64,000 nt of DNA from Kineothrix alysoides (GTDB taxonomy: Bacteria; Bacillota; Clostridia; Lachnospirales; Lachnospiraceae): the NCBI RefSeq assembly GCF_000732725.1, contig NZ_JPNB01000002.1:1-64000 (forward strand), given 5' to 3'. Shown piece after piece: positions 46,996 through 56,246 of the stretch (positions are counted from its first letter, which is position 1; each line of letters starts with the position of its first letter). The notes under the pieces are model-generated. The model had not been told where the DNA came from. It searched no databases and saw only the letters and a list, made by a program, of their open reading frames with translations. The translations under genes and the position numbers were made by a program.

Positions 46996-49005
46996 CTAGG
47001 CTTTCATCAAAATCCGGCATTCAAAGGGCACAAGCTCTATCTTCCCTTCCACTCCTTCTCCCGTATCCGCATCCTTCCACTGATTTCCAATTTCTACCGT
47101 CACCTTGTCATCATTAAAATTCTGGAGGAATACCAAATCCTGCTCTCCCTTTCTAACAGACACCGTTACACCATAAGGAAGCATCTCCGATAGCGGATTA
47201 ACAATTCCCCTTTCCTTCCCACGTTCCCTGTAGAAAAGGTTTAAAAAGTCCTGTGAAGTCTCCGCAGCCAGATAGTAAGCCGTACCTTGTCCGAAGTCAT
47301 TCCTAGTCACCGCAGGATAGCCTTTATAATATTCTTTTTCATAAACAGACAGCACCTTGGCTCCTTCTGCGTGGACTATCTCGCACAATCCTCCCATAGA
47401 ATAACTGTTATTATGATAAACGATGCAATTCGCAAATTCCTCTCCCGGCGCGTCGATTTCTTCCTGACGGATTCCCAGCACCTCCTTCAGCGGATGCTCT
47501 CCCGTAAAGCAAAGATCCGTCTCGTTCACGATTCCACTCCAATAGGTGGTCACGTAGCTTCCGCCATTTCTTACGAATTCCTCCACCCGTTTCGCGTAGC
47601 CTTCCTTATATAAATAGTTAAGAGGTGCGGCTATCAGCTCGTAATCCGCTAAATCATAATCCATATTGATTACATCCACGTCCATGCCGGCTTCCCAAAA
47701 GGCCCGAAAATGTGTTAAAAAGGTTTTCACATAATCAATATCCAGTCTGGGACCGGTGGCATCTTCTACCGCCCACCAGTTCTCCCAATCGAAAACAATG
47801 GCAGCCTTCGGCTTATTACAAGTAACCAGAACCTTCTGTCCTATCTCTTTCAGCCGTTTTCCTACCTCAGTCACATCCCGGAAAGTTCTCGTATTATCCT
47901 TATTTCTATGATCCAGGACGGCTCCATGGAATTTTTCAAAGGAACCTCTTCCTTTTCTCCACTGGAAATACTGTACCGAGTCGGAGCCATGAGCCACCGC
48001 CTGCATGCTGGAAAGCATGTGCATCTGCGGCCTCTTGACCGGATTCGAAACTCGCCAGTTAATGCAGGAGGGAGTGCTTTCCATAAGCAAAAACGGCTTC
48101 TTTTTCATGCTTCGCATCATACTGTGAACGGCGGCAGTCTTTACCGCCACCGGTACCTCGTCCTTGCTCTTATGCCAAAACGGATAAGAATCCCATGACA
48201 CCACGTCCATACACTTATGCAGCTCATAATAATCCAGGGACTTGAAGAAAAACATAAAATTGGTCGTGGCAGGCAGCTCGGAATACTCCCTGACGGAACC
48301 GATCTCCCACTGACAGAAATCCGTCATCTGATAAGTCACAAAACGCCTCCAGTCCAGATTCAGCCCATGGAGCAGGTTTTCTCCGTTTGGCACCGGGCTG
48401 TGAATCTGTTCCCAATCCGTATAAATATGGCTCCAGAAGGTAGTCCACCATGCCTTGTTCAGCTCCTTTAGCGAACCGTACTTATCTTTTAACCATCTGC
48501 GGAAGGCTGCATTGCATTCGTCACAGTGACAGCTTCCGTCTCCGAAATTGCCGCCCAGCTCATTAGAAATATGCCAAAGCACGACCGCCGGATGGTTCCC
48601 CAGCTCCTCAGCCAGCTTTTTGTCGATTATTCTCGTCTTTTCCCGCATTTTTGCCGAGGTATAACAGAAATTATGTCTCTTCCCAGGAAGATTCCTTCGC
48701 CCATCTGCTCCCACCTGCATAATCTCCGGATACTTTGCCGTCATCCAGTGAGGCATCGCCCCCGTTGGCGTAGCGAGTATGGTAGAAATTCCGTTTTCAT
48801 ACAGGTTATCGATAATCTCCTTCAGCCACCCGAAATGGAAGACTCCCTCCTCCGGCTCCAAAACAGCCCAAGAAAATACTCCTAAGGTCACACAATTGAC
48901 ATGAGCCTTCTTCATCAATTCGATATCCTCTTTCAATATCTCCGGACAATCCAGCCACTGCTCAGGATTGTAGTCTCCTCCATGAAGCATATTCTTAAGT
49001 TCCAT
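46996..49005 (-). CDS. Beta-galactosidase (GH42)
   Basis: Removes terminal beta-galactose units. 669 residues starting MELKNMLHGGDYNPEQW after GGAGG. The acid/base glutamate is in LWHISNELGG and the nucleophile in FLLMESTPS. A zinc cluster is formed by CHCDECN with an upstream cysteine. The C-terminal part holds the trimerisation and beta domains usual for the family. No signal peptide. Together with GH53 it would degrade galactan oligomers to galactose inside the cell. Confidence 0.95.
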   Translation of the reverse strand: MELKNMLHGGDYNPEQWLDCPEILKEDIELMKKAHVNCVTLGVFSWAVLEPEEGVFHFGWLKEIIDNLYENGISTILATPTGAMPHWMTAKYPEIMQVGADGRRNLPGKRHNFCYTSAKMREKTRIIDKKLAEELGNHPAVVLWHISNELGGNFGDGSCHCDECNAAFRRWLKDKYGSLKELNKAWWTTFWSHIYTDWEQIHSPVPNGENLLHGLNLDWRRFVTYQMTDFCQWEIGSVREYSELPATTNFMFFFKSLDYYELHKCMDVVSWDSYPFWHKSKDEVPVAVKTAAVHSMMRSMKKKPFLLMESTPSCINWRVSNPVKRPQMHMLSSMQAVAHGSDSVQYFQWRKGRGSFEKFHGAVLDHRNKDNTRTFRDVTEVGKRLKEIGQKVLVTCNKPKAAIVFDWENWWAVEDATGPRLDIDYVKTFLTHFRAFWEAGMDVDVINMDYDLADYELIAAPLNYLYKEGYAKRVEEFVRNGGSYVTTYWSGIVNETDLCFTGEHPLKEVLGIRQEEIDAPGEEFANCIVYHNNSYSMGGLCEIVHAEGAKVLSVYEKEYYKGYPAVTRNDFGQGTAYYLAAETSQDFLNLFYRERGKERGIVNPLSEMLPYGVTVSVRKGEQDLVFLQNFNDDKVTVEIGNQWKDADTGEGVEGKIELVPFECRILMKA

Positions 49006-49032
49006 CCCACAACCTCCGTATTTCATCTGAGT

Positions 49033-49248
49033 TTAAAGCTCAAAACTTGTAAATCTCTTTCCCATATCCTTATAACGGAACCTTGCCATCTGGTTTTTCT
49101 CAAGCACATCTTCTTCCGTTCCCACATACTGGCATCTGATGCAATAATATTCTTCTTTCTCTTTATCATAAAACATATCCAGATCCAAGTCCCTCATAAA
49201 GCAGGAAGGACACCTGTAATTTAATTTACCTTTTCCAGACTGAGCCAT
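49033..49248 (-). CDS. Small zinc-ribbon protein
   Basis: 71 residues. CPSCFMRDLDLDMFYDKE and later CIRCQY give two CxxC pairs some 20 residues apart, a zinc ribbon. The ATG at 49248 (MAQSGKGKLNY) follows AGAGGG by nine bases and lies inside the 3' end of the preceding gene, overlapping it by 28 bp. GH42 begins 27 bp downstream. Its role in the locus is unknown. Confidence 0.75.
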   Translation of the reverse strand: MAQSGKGKLNYRCPSCFMRDLDLDMFYDKEKEEYYCIRCQYVGTEEDVLEKNQMARFRYKDMGKRFTSFEL

Positions 49249-51059
49249 GATACAAGTCCCTCTTTCTCTTTTAATTTCGCCGTATATCCCAGCGTGAACA
49301 TAGGTGAAAATGCGTATCCCTCTTTCACATATCCCGTCGCTTCTTTCCGGTCCGTGCGCATGGATACCCCCGTCCCTATCTGGGGAACTGCCGCCCGCAC
49401 ACAAGTTGCGCCGGGCATCTCTATTTCCCTGCACTTATATTCATAAGAAATCGTTTCCGTGCGTTCCTCATTCTTACAGCTTAAGGTGATTCCCTCCATG
49501 GGTTCCGAATACTCCGTAGTTCCGTAGCAGGCAACCATATATTCATTCAGCTCTATTTCCGCATCGGGCTTGCTCATATGCAGTATCTTTCTCTCGAATC
49601 TGATTTCTGAGCTGCCTTCCTCGAAGGATATCATTGTCTGCAGCTTCACTGTCAGGTCATAGAATTCGATATCCACCGGGTCAAGGGTCAGAATTCTCAC
49701 CTTGCCCTCCTCAGAGTAATGAGCCTTTGTCCTGCACAGGCATAAATCTACCTCTTCCCCCTGATAGGATAATTTCACGCTTTTTATGGTCCCCTCACCG
49801 GCATAGTGGGTAAAATAACCCGCCCGGTATTTTTCCTGAATGAGGAAGGGATAGGACGCATCGGTTACATGCTTTGTGCCGATGCCCACCGGCCACTCCA
49901 GCTTCGCCGCATAAGGACGCAGATCCACAAGCGCACCGCCCTGATCCATATTGATACACGCTCTCATATCCGGATCGCAGTACCAGAACAACTGCTTGTC
50001 GGAGCCATACAGTATATCTCTCCAAAGGGCGCACTCAGGCTCGGTATATGACTTTTTCTGACGGTAATAATCTGCGAATTCTGCCATCGTCATATCTTTC
50101 AGCTTTCCTTCTTCCTTCAGCTTCCCGTAATATGCCATCCCGTCGTCATAGCTCTTGGCCAACAGCTCATAGGACGATTCCCACCTTCCCATTTTATTCA
50201 GCCAGCCGGGGCCTACAAACATCATGTTATAGGAATAGCCGTTATTGTATTTCTCCAAATCTCGGTACTGGTCGATCAAGTTAAATAAATAAGGATATTC
50301 CCAAGTCTCCGTATCGTAAATCATACCTCGAAGAACATTTTGCGGATGAGTTCCGAAATTGGAGCCGTTTCCGTCATAGCAGGCGATCAAGTCTCTCGAC
50401 AAGTGAGGAATTGCTACAATACCGCTGTCCTCCTCCTTATTTGCCGCCGGAGCATGGGTATTTTGCTTCGACGGAATCCACGGGTTCCACGGACCGCCGT
50501 CCATAAACGTGTACCACGAGTTGTTGCAGGTATGATACGCCTTCGGACCTTCTTCCCAACAGGTGGCTACCGCACATTTTACTGTGGGATATTGTTCTTT
50601 TATATAGTTGGTCAAATCTGCATCCATATAATAGGAACCGGTAGATTCCGGATAGCAGCCGAATATATTATAGAATTTCTCAAAAACATCGTTTATGATG
50701 GACTTCTTATCTTCCATGGAAAACATCCATATGCAGAAATCCTTCGTCTTATATTTTTCACGGAATTCATTGCATGGAAGCCCTAACAGGGAAAGCGCAA
50801 TTTCATCTCCGTATTTCTCATGGTGTTCCTTAGCGATTTCCACTGCCTCTTCATTGAATAATGACGCATATGTCATATGTATTGTGGTCTTCAGCCCGTA
50901 TTTATGAGCAGTCTCCTGTTGAAATTTAAAAATATCTAGAGATTCCTTCAAAAGAGACGTTCTTCCGATGTCCTCTTCCTTTCCATGCCCGGTCACTTTT
51001 TCTGCATATTCCGGAACCATTTCCGGGCGATGTATAATATTTAGAATAAAATCACTCAT
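49221..51059 (-). CDS. Unassigned 612-residue protein of the galactan locus
   Basis: No signal peptide and no membrane segments. The N-terminal half looks like an alpha/beta barrel: TTIHMTYASL, LSLLGLPCNEF, then GCYPESTGSYYMDADLTNYI and CAVATCWEEGPKAYHTCNNSW recall polysaccharide-deacetylase or GH57-like folds. The middle is rich in W, Y, G and D (GGPWNPWIPSK, GPGWLNKMGRW). The C-terminal ~230 residues look beta-rich, as in glycosidase accessory domains. I could not assign a family. Located between importer and GH42, it is a candidate glycosidase or sugar-modifying enzyme. Confidence 0.8.
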   Translation of the reverse strand: MSDFILNIIHRPEMVPEYAEKVTGHGKEEDIGRTSLLKESLDIFKFQQETAHKYGLKTTIHMTYASLFNEEAVEIAKEHHEKYGDEIALSLLGLPCNEFREKYKTKDFCIWMFSMEDKKSIINDVFEKFYNIFGCYPESTGSYYMDADLTNYIKEQYPTVKCAVATCWEEGPKAYHTCNNSWYTFMDGGPWNPWIPSKQNTHAPAANKEEDSGIVAIPHLSRDLIACYDGNGSNFGTHPQNVLRGMIYDTETWEYPYLFNLIDQYRDLEKYNNGYSYNMMFVGPGWLNKMGRWESSYELLAKSYDDGMAYYGKLKEEGKLKDMTMAEFADYYRQKKSYTEPECALWRDILYGSDKQLFWYCDPDMRACINMDQGGALVDLRPYAAKLEWPVGIGTKHVTDASYPFLIQEKYRAGYFTHYAGEGTIKSVKLSYQGEEVDLCLCRTKAHYSEEGKVRILTLDPVDIEFYDLTVKLQTMISFEEGSSEIRFERKILHMSKPDAEIELNEYMVACYGTTEYSEPMEGITLSCKNEERTETISYEYKCREIEMPGATCVRAAVPQIGTGVSMRTDRKEATGYVKEGYAFSPMFTLGYTAKLKEKEGLVSWLSLEKVN

Positions 51060-51098
51060 TACTATAACCTTGTTCCTCTCGTATTTTTTATGCTTTCC

Positions 51099-51908
51099 TT
51101 ACTTCACTGCTCCGGTAATTCCTTCCGCGAAGCTCTTTTGCAGCAAGAAGAAGATGATTACGGTAGGAATCGTGCAGAATAATACGCCTAGCATCAGCAT
51201 TCCGTAATCCGTAAAGTAACCTTCTTTTAAGTTCGCCACTAACATGGGCATCGTAATGCTGTCATTATCCTGCATGATTACCTTGGGCCACAAGTAATTG
51301 TTCCAGGCGTTCATGAACGTGATCGTCATTGCTGCCGCATAGGTGGAACGCATAGTCGGTATGAACATCCAAAAGAAAATGGAAACTTCACTTAATCCAT
51401 CAATTCTCGAAGCCTCTATAATATCATGGGGAAATGATCTGGCGCTTTGCCTGAACATCATGATCAAAAACGGCGTAGAGATGGTCGGCAGAACGAAACC
51501 CAGGGCAGTATTCAAAAGCTTTGCCTGCGAAAACATCTGAAACAGCGGAATCATGGTAGCCGCAAAGGGAACCATCATGGCCAAAAGGATAATCGACATT
51601 ACCGTATCCTTCCCTTTGTCGTGGTATATCTCGAAGCCGTAGCCGGCAAGCGAGCATACGATCAGGGAAATAACCGTAAGTATAATCGAATATTGAAAGG
51701 AATTGAGCATTGCTGTTCCTATCTTTTGGGAATCCAAAAGGTTTTTCAGATTTTCTATGAAATACGTGCCGGGAATCAGAGTTCCCCTTACTACATCCAC
51801 ACTCTTGTTAGTAGAGGCCACTACCATCCAGTAAAGCGGAAATATGGAAAGCAATGACACTATTGTCAGAAATATATAAGAAAACGCCATTCTTGCTTTA
51901 CTAGTCAC
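51099..51908 (-). CDS. Carbohydrate ABC importer permease (MalG type)
   Basis: About 269 residues with six membrane segments and the EAA loop EASRIDGLSEVSIFFWMFIPTMRS (in two parts), which contacts the ATPase. SLFPLYWMVVASTN at the start is typical of the family. GTG at 51908 is chosen as start: AGGTGA lies five bases upstream. It overlaps the previous permease gene by 8 bp. No ATPase gene is present, so a shared MsmK-type ATPase is expected elsewhere. Confidence 0.92.
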   Translation of the reverse strand: MTSKARMAFSYIFLTIVSLLSIFPLYWMVVASTNKSVDVVRGTLIPGTYFIENLKNLLDSQKIGTAMLNSFQYSIILTVISLIVCSLAGYGFEIYHDKGKDTVMSIILLAMMVPFAATMIPLFQMFSQAKLLNTALGFVLPTISTPFLIMMFRQSARSFPHDIIEASRIDGLSEVSIFFWMFIPTMRSTYAAAMTITFMNAWNNYLWPKVIMQDNDSITMPMLVANLKEGYFTDYGMLMLGVLFCTIPTVIIFFLLQKSFAEGITGAVK

Positions 51909-52785
51909 GCTTATCACCTACTTTCATCTGTATAAAGGCCAATACAGCTACCAACATCAAAATCATGTACGACATCGACGCCGCATATCCGAAATTCGGG
52001 ACGTATTTGAAGGACACGTTGTAAATATAGTGGGACATCGTTATAGTCGCATTTGCCGGCCCTCCATTGGTTAAATTCATTGATTCATCGAAAAGCTGTA
52101 AAGTACCATTAGTTGACATAATAGCCGTCAATAAGATGGTGGGCTTTAACAGGGGAACGGTAATCTTACGAAAGCTTTGGAAGGGGGATGCCCCGTCTAT
52201 TTTTGCAGCTTCATATACCGAGTATTCGATATTCTGCAATCCTGCCAGATAGAATACCATATTGTAACCGGTCCACCTCCATACAAGCGCTACGATAATA
52301 ATGATTTTCGCGCTTAATGGATGCCCCAGGAAATTGTAGCCGGTATGTAAAATTCCAAGGTTGATCAGAACGTTGTTCACGAACCCATCCACTGCAAATA
52401 AAGAACGGAATATAATCGCATAGGATACAAGCGAAGTAGCGCAGGGAAGGAAAATCGCCGTGCGGAAGAAACCTTTGAATTTCAAATCCTTGTTGTTTAA
52501 CATGGATGCCAGCACCAGCGCCGTGATGAGCATAATCGGCACCTGTATGATAAGATAAAAAAAGTTATTTTTTAAGGACTGCATAAAGACCGCATCCTTA
52601 AACATTCGTGTGTAGTTGGTAATTCCCGTATAAGTCATGTTAGTTCCTATACCGGTTTTAAAAGACAAAATGAGCGCCTGGACCATCGGCACGAAACTCA
52701 TTGCAACAATCAGTACTACCGCAGGCATAAGGAATGTCCAGCCTGTGAGATTGTGCTTCTGTCCCAAAGTCAGTTTTTTCTTCAT
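51901..52785 (-). CDS. Carbohydrate ABC importer permease (MalF type)
   Basis: 294 residues with six membrane segments. GWTFLMPAVVLIVAMSFVP opens segment 1, and YEAAKIDGASPFQSFRKITVPLLKP is the EAA loop region. GGAGGAG lies before the ATG. It pairs with the MalG-type permease to form the channel for oligogalactosides carried by the binding protein upstream. Confidence 0.92.
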   Translation of the reverse strand: MKKKLTLGQKHNLTGWTFLMPAVVLIVAMSFVPMVQALILSFKTGIGTNMTYTGITNYTRMFKDAVFMQSLKNNFFYLIIQVPIMLITALVLASMLNNKDLKFKGFFRTAIFLPCATSLVSYAIIFRSLFAVDGFVNNVLINLGILHTGYNFLGHPLSAKIIIIVALVWRWTGYNMVFYLAGLQNIEYSVYEAAKIDGASPFQSFRKITVPLLKPTILLTAIMSTNGTLQLFDESMNLTNGGPANATITMSHYIYNVSFKYVPNFGYAASMSYMILMLVAVLAFIQMKVGDKRD

Positions 52786-52823
52786 TTGTCTCCTCCTCTC
52801 TCCGTCAGCTATGCAGCCTTTGT

Positions 52824-53543
52824 TTAAATGTTATTTATAACCAATACTGCTCCGGAAATGATCAGCATAATGATGACCATTCGCTTTACCGTTTTCTCCG
52901 GCATGAACTTAGCACTGAGCATTCCCCCTGCCAGCCCGAGCGCCATAAAAGGAATCAGCGAAGCAGCTTTTACAAAAATTTCTTTATTCATAATTCCTAA
53001 AATTATATATACAATAATCCGGAATGTATTTTCCACGATAAATACAATGCAAATATTCCCTTTAAAGGATCCGCTGTCCTTGGTCGTCCTGCTCATATAT
53101 GCGGCCAACAGAGCTCCGACTCCATATAACCCGCTGAGCAGGCCGGAAAGTGCCCCAATCATGAAGAGCACCGCTTTAGAGGACTTTCTCTGCTTGATGC
53201 TATATTCCCTAAACAGCATCTCCACTCCAAGACCTATCACGATGAGCCCGAAGAAAATCTTTATATACTGGGTGTTTCCGCTTTTTAAAAAGAGCATTCC
53301 GGGAATGCTTCCCAGACATACGAGAAGTGCCGGGAAGAGCCATATTCGATAATCCGTATTCTTCCGTTCCTTCCATGCGATGACAAGATTGGTCGGATAC
53401 CCTAAAATAAGCTCTACCGGAGTAATGTTTACATTGTTGTATCCAAAGCCTGTTATGGTAGTGAATACCAGCGTATTCGCGAAGCCGCTTATCCCTTTTA
53501 CGAAAAAGGCGAGCAGGGCTGCGCTTATCATTAAATAGTCCAT
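52824..53543 (-). CDS. TauE/SafE-family permease
   Basis: 239 residues with about eight membrane segments. FVKGISGFANTLVF near the N-terminus and IGALSGLLSGLYGVGALLAAYM in the middle are the paired glycine-rich signatures of TauE/SafE. The family exports or imports sulfur-containing and organic anions. Its place inside a sugar-uptake operon is unusual. No clear ribosome binding site precedes the ATG at 53543; translation may depend on coupling. A stable hairpin separates it from the binding-protein gene. Confidence 0.85.
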   Translation of the reverse strand: MDYLMISAALLAFFVKGISGFANTLVFTTITGFGYNNVNITPVELILGYPTNLVIAWKERKNTDYRIWLFPALLVCLGSIPGMLFLKSGNTQYIKIFFGLIVIGLGVEMLFREYSIKQRKSSKAVLFMIGALSGLLSGLYGVGALLAAYMSRTTKDSGSFKGNICIVFIVENTFRIIVYIILGIMNKEIFVKAASLIPFMALGLAGGMLSAKFMPEKTVKRMVIIMLIISGAVLVINNI

Positions 53544-53556
53544 ATGGTAATTGATA

Positions 53557-53580
53557 GGGAACGACCCGAGGGCCGCTCCC
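53557..53580 (-). other. Hairpin between binding-protein and permease genes
   Basis: On the minus strand GGGAGCGGCCC-TC-GGGTCGTTCCC forms 11 consecutive pairs including G-U pairs, without a U-tract. Such structures after binding-protein genes commonly protect the upstream message and reduce read-through. Confidence 0.7.
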
Positions 53581-53594
53581 CTTCTTTCTTAAGA

Positions 53595-54968
53595 TTATTG
53601 TCCCATTGCAAAATTTACGGTATCCTGAGCACCTTGAAGCTCGCTTGCAACGTCCGCACCGGATACGATATTTGTAATCGCCGTAGCTACAGCATCACGC
53701 GCTTCATAGAAATAAACGCCTGTGTTGCATGCAGGAATCTGTCCTGCAAAATCAATTATTTTCGCATATACAGCCTCTCCGCCGAAGAAATCGTTGGATG
53801 CACCATACGCATCGCTGTCACCTGCCGGTAAGTAGCATGCGATTGCACCTGTATTCAAGATAGCGTCATAGAATTCTACGCTTCCGCCGAAGGTGGCTCC
53901 CATGAAGTCAGCAGCAAGATCTACGTTTTTGCAGTTGGATGTAATTGCCCAACTGGAACCGCCCTGATTTGCATAGTTAGTAGCTGTCGCTGCATTATCC
54001 AATTTAGGCATATTCGTTATTGACCAGTTTCCGGCCTGATCGTCCGCCGCCTGAATGGAAGCCATGATCCAGCATCCGGCCATGGTTCCCGCAACTGTTC
54101 CGCTGTTAAGAGTTCCGATGTAAGAATCCCAGTCATTCACTTCTACGAGAACACCGCTCTTAACCAATTCTGCATAAGTGCTCATAACCTCTTCCAAAAT
54201 CGCATTGTCTACAAGCTGCGCGGAACCGTCGGCTCCGAAGAAGCTGCCGCCTGCGGATTGAAGCATCATAACGATAATATCGGATTCACCGCCCACACAG
54301 GAGAGCATCGGCTTTCCGGTTTTCTCAAGAACTACTTTTCCTTTTTCGATGAAATCGGACCATGTAATATTTTCAAAATCAGAAATTTTATATCCGGCTT
54401 GCTCCAGCAAATCGGTTCTGTAAGAAGCGATAACCGCGCCGTTGTCAAAAGGTACGCCGTAATTCTTGCCGTCTACTGTGGAGAAGCCTACCTTACCTGC
54501 CGAGAACTGACTGTAATCCAGCTTGCCCGTAAGGTCTGTAAATGCATCGGGATAACTGATCACATTCTTCTGGAATGCCGCATCTTGCATTAAGAGTATA
54601 TCCGGCAGCGTATCGAGATTTCCTGAGGTAGCCGCTGTGGTCAGCTTCGTCTGAACGTCCTCCCAAGGCGTCTCTACTACTTCCAATACGAAGTTCGGAT
54701 GATCCTTCTGATAAACCTCGGCCGCTTTGTTCATCGCGTTGATGTTGAAAGCCGGGTCCCAGCACCATACGGTCAATTTCTCTTCTCCGGCCGCCCCTGC
54801 ATCCGCCTGAGCTTCATCCCCTGATGTTTCTGCAGCAGAAGCTGCTTTCGTGGTCGTTTCGTCTGTTCCTGCAGAATTGCTTGCCGTCTCAGTACCCCCG
54901 CCGCAGCCTGCCAATAAGGAAACGGTTAATGCAGCCGTTAAAACGGTGCTTACTAATTTTTTCTTCAT
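53595..54968 (-). CDS. Extracellular sugar-binding lipoprotein
   Basis: About 457 residues. MKKKLVSTVLTAALTVSLLAGCGGG is a lipoprotein signal with lipobox LAGC, followed by a T/S/A/E-rich linker and a solute-binding domain of family 1 (LTVWCWDPAFNINAMNKAAEVY, WSDFIEKGKVVLE, GTMAGCWIMAS). It delivers oligosaccharides to the two permeases. GGAGG lies seven bases before the ATG at 54968. It is the first gene of the uptake operon, with a promoter and several TGCGC sites upstream. Confidence 0.93.
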   Translation of the reverse strand: MKKKLVSTVLTAALTVSLLAGCGGGTETASNSAGTDETTTKAASAAETSGDEAQADAGAAGEEKLTVWCWDPAFNINAMNKAAEVYQKDHPNFVLEVVETPWEDVQTKLTTAATSGNLDTLPDILLMQDAAFQKNVISYPDAFTDLTGKLDYSQFSAGKVGFSTVDGKNYGVPFDNGAVIASYRTDLLEQAGYKISDFENITWSDFIEKGKVVLEKTGKPMLSCVGGESDIIVMMLQSAGGSFFGADGSAQLVDNAILEEVMSTYAELVKSGVLVEVNDWDSYIGTLNSGTVAGTMAGCWIMASIQAADDQAGNWSITNMPKLDNAATATNYANQGGSSWAITSNCKNVDLAADFMGATFGGSVEFYDAILNTGAIACYLPAGDSDAYGASNDFFGGEAVYAKIIDFAGQIPACNTGVYFYEARDAVATAITNIVSGADVASELQGAQDTVNFAMGQ

Positions 54969-55026
54969 TCTCTTTCCTCCCAAATGATTGTATCAACTGT
55001 TATTATTCTTCAGAACGTTGCTCTCG

Positions 55027-55081
55027 TTTGCGCAATTGCTTGTTCTGTAAATATCATACTAAAATCTTTTATTGTTGTCTA
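55027..55081 (-). promoter_or_regulatory. Promoter and proximal operator of the galactan operon
   Basis: On the minus strand TAGACA (55081-55076), 17 bp, TATGAT (55058-55053). The palindrome-like AATTGCGCAAA (55037-55027) lies about +9 to +19, a usual repressor position for LacI-type proteins. Confidence 0.75.
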
Positions 55082-55154
55082 TTGACAGAATATACTTTTG
55101 TCTTATTTCATTTTTTATCTTTTTGCACATTTTTCGGATAGTTTACGCCCTTTG

Positions 55155-55195
55155 TTTGCGCACTATTGCGCACTATATTTTTGATTTGCGCGCAA
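55155..55195. promoter_or_regulatory. Upstream cluster of TGCGC operator-like sites
   Basis: TTTGCGCACT and ATTGCGCACT stand in tandem with a 10-bp period (55155-55174), followed by TTTGCGCGCAACTT at 55185-55198. They lie about 75-120 bp upstream of the -35 box and 30 bp past the end of the adjacent LacI gene. They share the TTGCGCAA core with the proximal operator. Confidence 0.65.
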
Positions 55196-55227
55196 CTTCA
55201 AGATTATAACAAGAAGTTACCCTCCGG

Positions 55228-56226
55228 TCACTTCGTAGACTCCCTGAAAATAATTTCATACCCCAGCAGCGTCCTCACATCCACCTTATTTCCGTTGATC
55301 AAATCTAACAAAACCTTGCAAGCGACGCTGCCTAGTTCAATGGCATCGAACCGTATGGAGGTAATAGAAGGCGTATAATCCTCAAGTACTTCGCTGTCGT
55401 AGCAGGAGGCGACCTTTATCTGCCCCGGTACCCGGATGTGTTCGCGGCGCAGCTTGGTAAGTATCCACCGGCACAGCGTATCGTCCATACATAAGATCCC
55501 ATCTATTTTTTTCATAATGATTTCATCCACGATCTTCTCCGCTTTCAGCTTGTTATGCACATCCAGGAACACGTAGTCAGGATTTACTCCGATATGATTG
55601 TCCTCCAGACCGGAGCAATAGCCGTTGAATCTGGCGTTGGTGACGATGTGGCTCCGATTGTTTCCAATCATCGCAATTTTGCGCATTCCCTTTAAAACCA
55701 TAGTGGATACCATATCCCGACAGGCTTCCTCGTGGTCGTTGTCTATCTGCACCACCTCCGGATCGTCGATACTTCCCAAGGTTACAAAGGGCATGTTCAC
55801 TCCCTTTAAATACTTCACAAACACGTCATCCACATAAGTTCTCGCCAATACAAAGCCATCCACCTTCCTGCTGTTCACAATTCGCTCCAGACTTCCTATA
55901 TCCCTGTCCCCGGTCATTATTATAATGGTATCATAATCATTGACCATGGCAATTTCCGTTATTCCAATCATACAGCGCTGAAAAAACGGAAGGTCGATGA
56001 GCCTCCAGTTATTAGGAATGACCAGCGCGATATTATTTGTTTTGCTTTTCCTTCCCTCGGAAAATAAATCCGGATAGCCGCAGACATTTACCGCATAGTC
56101 CCGTATCATCTTTCGCGTATTTTCTCCGATTCTTCCCTTACCTGACATGGCGCGGGAGATAGTGGTTCTTGAGACTCCGAGTTTTTCCGCCATTTCTACA
56201 TAATTTATCTTTTTCTTACCGTCCAT
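55228..56226 (-). CDS. LacI-family transcriptional regulator (galactan locus, copy 1)
   Basis: 332 residues. The N-terminal helix-turn-helix is VEMAEKLGVSRTTISRAMSGKGRIGENTR, followed by a periplasmic-binding-protein-like sensor with LVIPNNWRLIDLPFFQRCMIG and VLKGMRKIAMIGNN. It resembles the regulator at 58389-59426 over its whole length, including the FF-Q-CM, VDGFVLART and FREST ends. It lies 20 bp after the chemoreceptor gene. It likely binds the TGCGC sites downstream of its own gene. Confidence 0.92.
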   Translation of the reverse strand: MDGKKKINYVEMAEKLGVSRTTISRAMSGKGRIGENTRKMIRDYAVNVCGYPDLFSEGRKSKTNNIALVIPNNWRLIDLPFFQRCMIGITEIAMVNDYDTIIIMTGDRDIGSLERIVNSRKVDGFVLARTYVDDVFVKYLKGVNMPFVTLGSIDDPEVVQIDNDHEEACRDMVSTMVLKGMRKIAMIGNNRSHIVTNARFNGYCSGLEDNHIGVNPDYVFLDVHNKLKAEKIVDEIIMKKIDGILCMDDTLCRWILTKLRREHIRVPGQIKVASCYDSEVLEDYTPSITSIRFDAIELGSVACKVLLDLINGNKVDVRTLLGYEIIFRESTK

Positions 56227-56246
56227 AATACTCCATTCCCAGCCCC

